Source: Tenrec ecaudatus (taxonomy: Eukaryota; Chordata; Mammalia; Afrosoricida; Tenrecidae). Taken from it: a stretch of DNA of 64,000 bases. Where the stretch lies: contig NC_134535.1 of assembly GCF_050624435.1 (NCBI RefSeq), positions 123,863,731 to 123,927,730 of the forward strand, written 5' to 3'. Below are positions 59,450 through 64,000 of the stretch, piece after piece (position 1 is the first letter of the stretch; each line of letters opens with the position of its first letter). The position numbers were made by a program, and so were the translations under genes. The notes below the pieces were generated by a model. The model worked only from the letters and a program-made list of their open reading frames with translations. It was not told the DNA's origin and did no database searches.

Positions 59450-61181
59450 GTGAGTACCACGGTTTGACTCCATGTGCTCTGTTCTGTTGAGGATCTCGTG
59501 TTCCGTCAAGGGAAGGCTTTGAGAGACTGAGGATATCAGGAAAGACTCTCAATCTTGAAAGAAGTATAGCGATAAGGAGAAGTGCTTGGCTTTCCAACCC
59601 TGGGGAAAGAAACATTTATAGGCATCTTAAAAATAAAATGCACTCTGAGCCTGCATACAGGTAGAGAGAGTTGTGTACAATTTTACACACATGACTTAAA
59701 GCAGTCGAGATATGATGTTTTGTCAATGTGGATGCGCTAGGGAAGAAATACTTCAAAATAAAATTCTCGAGTTTTGTTCTCAACAGTTTTACAACAGTCA
59801 TCATTTCATATGAAGCATTTAAAGCAACTCTCGCCTAAAAGTACATATCACAAATATTCAGCAGACAAAAATGTCCTTGATATCGCCATCATTATCTGTT
59901 CTTTACCCAATATGTTACAAAATGAAATAAAAGATTGTAACAGCTACCCAAAAAAATCAACTTAATAATCAAAGACAAAATGCTCTTCCCAAGAAAACCA
60001 ACAGAAAGTATGGGCTAAGCAAGGAAAGAATGTGATTTAAAAATCAAATGAAAAGATCATGAATAAAGCAAATTCAGCCCAAGTTCAGCAGGAGCCACCA
60101 GTTCCCAAAAACGTACCTCCTCTAAGGGTAATAGAGGGGGGGTAGTCCGATGTAATCTTTCAGGGCAAATCTGATGTAACTCCGAGATTTGTGCAGGTGT
60201 TGAGATAAATTTCAGCAGGTAACAATTTCATACTGTGAATAATATCCTCTACTACAACTGGGTGCCCTCTCTCTATAGAATCTCCAGCCTGGTCCCAGAG
60301 ACCAGAGTAAGCCAAAAGAGAACCCTGCCCTAAGGCAATGTGAGTTGCTATCCCATCCTGCGAGGTCACTTACTCGCAGTAGAAACCAATTATTTCCATA
60401 ATGGAAACCAGGTTGAGAACTGGAGGGATCGCTTGTGGTTTATTTGCTACCCTATTTCGTAATTATGGCAACATTGAACATTGTACTCCCCTGAAAATCT
60501 ACCAGCCACTACCATTGGATTTTGCTTGTACCCGTGTTCCCACCCTTTTATCTGATTGGTGATTTTTTTCCAGAGAGGTAGAGCAGACCCTTGGAGGGTC
60601 TGCAGACCCTGAAGGTGACTCTGGCCCTTGAAGTTCCCTCTTTTAATAGGAAAGCACAACAGTTTTCTTCTCCTTAGAGGTCATTTCAAAAAGAAAAAGG
60701 AAACTTACCTTACAGGGTAAGAAGTATAGCAGTTAAGGAGACATCCTCCTAGCGTTCTTTTCAGGAGTGAAAATTGTAGAAATCACCCTGAGCAAAGGTG
60801 CTTCAGCATTGCCCATGGGGTGTGCATATAGCCTACTTTCAATAAAATATTCTCATTTTCTTTCTCATAGTCTTAAGACCTATGTCTGCCTTGCCCTTTT
60901 TGGCATGTCCCATTGCCTTGGAAGGTTTCAGTGTAAAGGGGATCTCTACTGGATTGGTAGAGCTATCTGGAGATGTGAGACTCATTGATGCCTTTTCTTC
61001 CTGATGCATTTTCCTCCGTCTTGTGTTGTAAAATGACAGAATTCATTCATATCCCCGCTGGCTTTCCCTGGTAGGAAGAAGGAGAGAAGTTCAATGAAAA
61101 GGGTAGGATCTGCAGAGAGAAGTGGAACAGGAATTGGGAGAGAAGACTGAATGCTTTCTCAGGCTGTTTCTCACATTTCAG
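59450..61181 (+). other. A2M: A2M intron 2
   Basis: No recognisable repeat except short AT-rich tracts; no exon-like signal between exons 2 and 3. Confidence 0.6.
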
Positions 61182-61341
61182 ATCCCCAAATCTACAGCCA
61201 GTGAAGAGATCATGTTCCTCTCTGTCCAAATAAAAGGACCAACCCATGAGTTCAAAAAGAGGACCAGGGTGGCTGTTAAAAATGAAGACAGTTTGGTGTT
61301 TATGCAGACAGACAAACCCATCTACAAACCAGCACAGACAG
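61182..61341 (+). CDS. A2M: A2M exon 3, macroglobulin domains 1-2
   Basis: 160 nt, acceptor cacatttcag, donor ACAG|GTAGGA. It encodes 53 residues, [20 protein letters not shown] through [21 protein letters not shown], plus one base. The conserved strand TDKxIYKPGQT that opens macroglobulin domain 2 is present, but its Gly is Ala here (KPAQT). Phase 1 joins properly to exon 4. Confidence 0.96.
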
Positions 61342-61508
61342 GTAGGAAGGGGCCTACAATTGGGACAATTTCAAAAAGAGAAACTCTTCCTTCCCTGCCT
61401 ACTCCCCAGACAAAGTTCCTACAATTCCAGTGTCTTAATAATCTTGTCTCACTGGGCCATAGACCTGGTGTAGGTTTCTGGTGCTCATGGGAAATATTTC
61501 TGTTTTAG

Positions 61509-61561
61509 TGAATTTTCGTGTGGTCTCATTGGATGAAAGTTTCCACCCCCTGGATGAGTTG
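61509..61561 (+). CDS. A2M: A2M exon 4
   Basis: 53 nt between acceptor ctgttttag and donor TTG|GTGAGT. It completes a split Val codon and encodes NFRVVSLDESFHPLDEL, matching KFRVVSMDENFHPLNEL of human A2M. Intron 3 before it is only 167 bp (61342-61508). Ends in phase 0. Confidence 0.95.
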
Positions 61562-61847
61562 GTGAGTCTCCTATTATCTACCAAAAAATTCATTATTATC
61601 TGTATACACATACTGGGAGCCTATTATTGGTTTTCTTATTCTATAGAACAGGGCCAGGAAGAATCTGACATCACCAACGGTCATTTCTGGAATTACGAGT
61701 GGATGAGGTTCTCATGTAAAAGGTTATCCAGGATCAGCAAAGGAATTACTTTCCTGTCTTTTCTACCTTAATGCTGTCAGTCAGTTGTCACACATTTAAG
61801 CCACTTCAGGTAGTTTTCGAAGAGGCAAATTAGAAGTCCATATCTCT

Positions 61848-62245
61848 GGAGTCCTGGTGACACAAGGCTTAAACCAGTGGTTCTCAGCCTGTGGGTCGCG
61901 ACCCCTTTGGGGGGCGAACGACCCTTTCACAGGGGTTGCCTGATTCATAACAGTAGCAAAATTACAGTTATGAAGTAGCAATGAAAATAATTTTATGGTT
62001 GGGTGGTCACCACAACAAGAGGAACTGTATGAAAGGGGTGCGGTATTGGGCAGGTTGAGAACCACTGACTTAAACTTGACTGCTAACCAAGAGGAAAGAA
62101 ATTCAACCCGAGCTAGTGGATTCATGGAGAAATCCCCACATTCTGCTTCTGTAGAAAAGTACAGCTGTGAAAACCCTGTGGAGTCAGTTCTACTCTGTCA
62201 CCTGGGGTCACAAAGAGTCAAAATCATCTTGAAGGCAATTAACAA
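61848..62245 (+). repeat. AfroSINE interrupted by SPIN
   Basis: Left part 61848-61874 (ggagtcctggtgacacaagg), right part 62068-62245 (gctaaccaagaggaaagaaa, ctgtggagtcagttctactc, gaaggcaattaacaa). The two halves are collinear across the SPIN. Confidence 0.8.
61875..62067 (+). mobile_element. SPIN (hAT) MITE in A2M intron 4
   Basis: 193 bp, termini cagtggttctcagcctgtgg and ggttgagaaccactg. 8 bp duplication gcttaaac/acttaaac with one mismatch. Confidence 0.93.
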
Positions 62246-62800
62246 TCGATTCAATAACAAACCAGCTAAAGCACTTTTGTTTGAATAACTTCTCAAAGAT
62301 TTAGACATTTTCTAAGCACAACAATCAAAACTCTATTATGAAGTGAGATGAGGATAATCAGTGTTTGATCCTCATGTCTCACGCTTCATATTTATGATAA
62401 TAAATGACTCTATGTAGACGTTCAATATACATCTTATTTTTCCCTCCCAAAGCTGCTTTATCCCCATGTTTTCTTAGCCCAACAAGAGGAAATTCTTTGC
62501 TTGTAGCTCCTGAGGTAAAGTATCATGGAGTAATTCTTGCTTCGTCACAGCCACATCCATTTCATCAGGACAAAAAATGTTCTGGCTAGAAATCTATATG
62601 CAGACTAACACCTGATCCTAGTCAACATCATGTCTAAACAAGGCTGCTGCAATAACCTTGAAACTGTTCCCCCAGCTTATAGTTTCATTTCTCTATCTAA
62701 AATCAAATACCTCATCTAACACTCTACTAACTCACCTGGCTTTACTTTTCTTCATAATCTTTAACACCACCTGATATAGAGATGGTGAAGATAAAGGTAG
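62246..62800 (+). other. A2M: A2M intron 4, unique part
   Basis: No recognised element. Confidence 0.5.
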
Positions 62801-62805
62801 AGATA

Positions 62806-63012
62806 GATAATTAATTGCCATAGAGTCTATTCCAACTCATAATGACCCGTGTATGTCCCAATAGAATTATACCCCATGGGGTTTTCCCTAGTTGATTGGG
62901 AGGAAGTAGCTCACCATGTCTTTTTTCTGAGATGCCTCTGGGTGGACTTGAATTGCCACCTTTGGGTTCGCAAACAAGCGTTTAGCTATTTGCACCACTC
63001 AGGGACTCCAAC
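62806..63012 (-). repeat. AfroSINE
   Basis: taattgccatagagtctatt, tggacttgaattgccacctt and gcaccactcagggactcc. Confidence 0.8.
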
Positions 63013-63061
63013 TATTAAAACATGGACATAGATATGGTTTTTTTTTCTCTTCTTCTTCTCT

Positions 63062-63277
63062 GGCTTACTACCACTGCCGTCCAGTTGATTGCAACTAATA
63101 GTGACTCTATAGACTCTATATGTAAAGGCAGACCTGCCCTTGTGAGTTTCCCAGATTGCAACTTTTTATAGGAGTAGAAAGCCTTCTTCCTCTCTCACAG
63201 AGCCGATGATGGTTTTAAACTGCAGACCTTGCAGTGAGTAGCCCACTGGGTAACCACTACGCCACTAGGGTTCCTCT
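63062..63277 (-). repeat. AfroSINE
   Basis: ccactgccgtccagttgatt, ggttttaaactgcagacctt and actacgccactagggttcct; the best preserved minus-strand head in the window. Confidence 0.85.
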
Positions 63278-63281
63278 AAAA

Positions 63282-63412
63282 TATAAGCTCCAAGAGAGCA
63301 TATATGTTTTTCTTTTGGGTATGACTATATTTCCAGTGTCCCCAATATATAACCAGGCATGTTCAACACCTAATAAATATTTGTTTTTCAAAGTGAATAA
63401 ATATTGACAGAA
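63282..63412 (+). mobile_element. L2 3' end
   Basis: ataagctccaagagagcata then aacacctaataaatatttgt is the L2 terminus. Confidence 0.65.
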
Positions 63413-63818
63413 GAGCTATTCCCATCACTCCTTGTTCATAGAATGACTGAAGATTTCTGTTATCCATATTAATAATTAGATCTGACCTTGTCATGGATAG
63501 TTCAGTTAATGTTTATCTCTTAATCTGTAAAAGTGCATAAGGAGGAATGCTCTTAGGGGAATGCTGTCAGTACTTATATAATGTTAGTAAACTTCATTCC
63601 TAAGGAGTGGCAGTACACATATGTATCTGTTGCAGATGGTCTACTAAGTTCTTAACATTACTTATTAATTGTTCAATATGAACTAATTAAAAATTCTGCG
63701 AAATTTAGCCTTATAGTCTTTCTGCATTTTACTACAAATAGATTTAGTCTACATGGAAGCTGATTTGCTTATAAGTTAGAACAATTCTAAATTCTTTTAT
63801 TTCTCCTTTGTCTTTCAG

Positions 63819-63839
63819 ATTCCACTAGTATACCTTCAG
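63819..63839 (+). CDS. A2M: A2M exon 5 (21 nt micro-exon)
   Basis: A 21 nt exon, acceptor tgtctttcag, donor CAG|GTAAGC, encoding IPLVYLQ in phase 0. The human gene has a 21 nt exon at this point encoding IPLVYIQ. Too short for ORF finding; identified from the protein alignment and the two strong splice sites. 63840-64000 is the start of the next intron. Confidence 0.93.
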
Positions 63840-64000
63840 GTAAGCAACATGAAGTATTCCATAGTTAAAGAGAAAGCAATACATTTAAGACAAGGCTTTT
63901 CTATTCCCTCTATCCATAATTGAGAGATAGAAGGAAGAGGTTACTATGGAGCGCATTTGATGAGTTGAGAGTGGAAGGTCAAAGGCAGAAGCCTGACTTG

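Larger units (their letters stand above)
55541..63839 (+). other. A2M: A2M gene, 5' part (exons 1-5; continues past the window)
   Basis: Five coding exons (74, 184, 160, 53 and 21 nt, 492 nt in all, 164 codons) join in phase to give the N-terminus of alpha-2-macroglobulin: signal peptide, macroglobulin domain 1 and the start of domain 2. Exon sizes match the human gene as I know it. A2M is a secreted tetrameric pan-protease inhibitor; cleavage of its bait region, encoded much further downstream, traps proteases for clearance through LRP1. The bait and thioester regions lie outside the window. All splice sites are canonical and no stop or frameshift is seen. Introns are 55615-59265, 59450-61181, 61342-61508 and 61562-63818. 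The gene follows the PZP 3' end in the same orientation, about 42 kb downstream. Confidence 0.96.

Overview
The window is nuclear DNA from a placental mammal, almost certainly an afrotherian and most likely a tenrec (for example Echinops). It carries many AfroSINE-type tRNA-derived SINEs, an afrotherian RTE/BovB-like LINE, a lineage-specific L1 family, and four SPIN hAT transposons. Among afrotherians SPIN is known from tenrec. The species is inferred, not proven.

Host genes: both are alpha-2-macroglobulin (A2M) family protease inhibitors on the + strand, in tandem. The left one ends in the window: three terminal exon-like segments at 9628-9734, 11792-11833 and 13132-13154. Their last residues match the C-terminus of pregnancy zone protein (PZP). 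The first of the three has a one-base frameshift and no AG acceptor, so this gene may be a pseudogene. The right one starts in the window: A2M exons 1-5 (55541-63839), all with proper splice sites and phases and no disabling change, coding for the first 164 residues. The gene continues past the right edge. This is the PZP-then-A2M order and orientation known from human chromosome 12.

Layout: 1-9235 is an old minus-strand RTE LINE broken up by at least eight later insertions, including a 4.9 kb gammaretrovirus-like ERV (4144-9058) that itself carries a SPIN and another mobile element. 9628-13235 is the PZP 3' end. 13.2-55.3 kb is intergenic and mostly repeats: a 2.5 kb 5'-truncated L1 (15042-17568), an MLT1-like LTR, a Tigger piece, old L1 and L2, an L1 carrying an 810 bp GAGT-type satellite (25345-26590), a nearly full-length but dead 9.5 kb L1 (35628-45190) and an LTR of the same family as the ERV (45550-46010). 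55.3-64.0 kb is the A2M promoter and 5' gene, with an L1, SPIN, SINEs and an L2 in its introns.

I found no CRISPR array, operon, rRNA, functional tRNA gene or new defence system. The most interesting material is the decayed PZP exon, the SPIN copies with readable 8 bp target duplications, the datable nesting at 1-9.2 kb, and the odd structure of the tenrec-type L1 (2.5 kb 3' UTR with a 247 bp tandem duplication, 5' UTR of ~463 bp monomers, satellites growing inside its 3' UTR).
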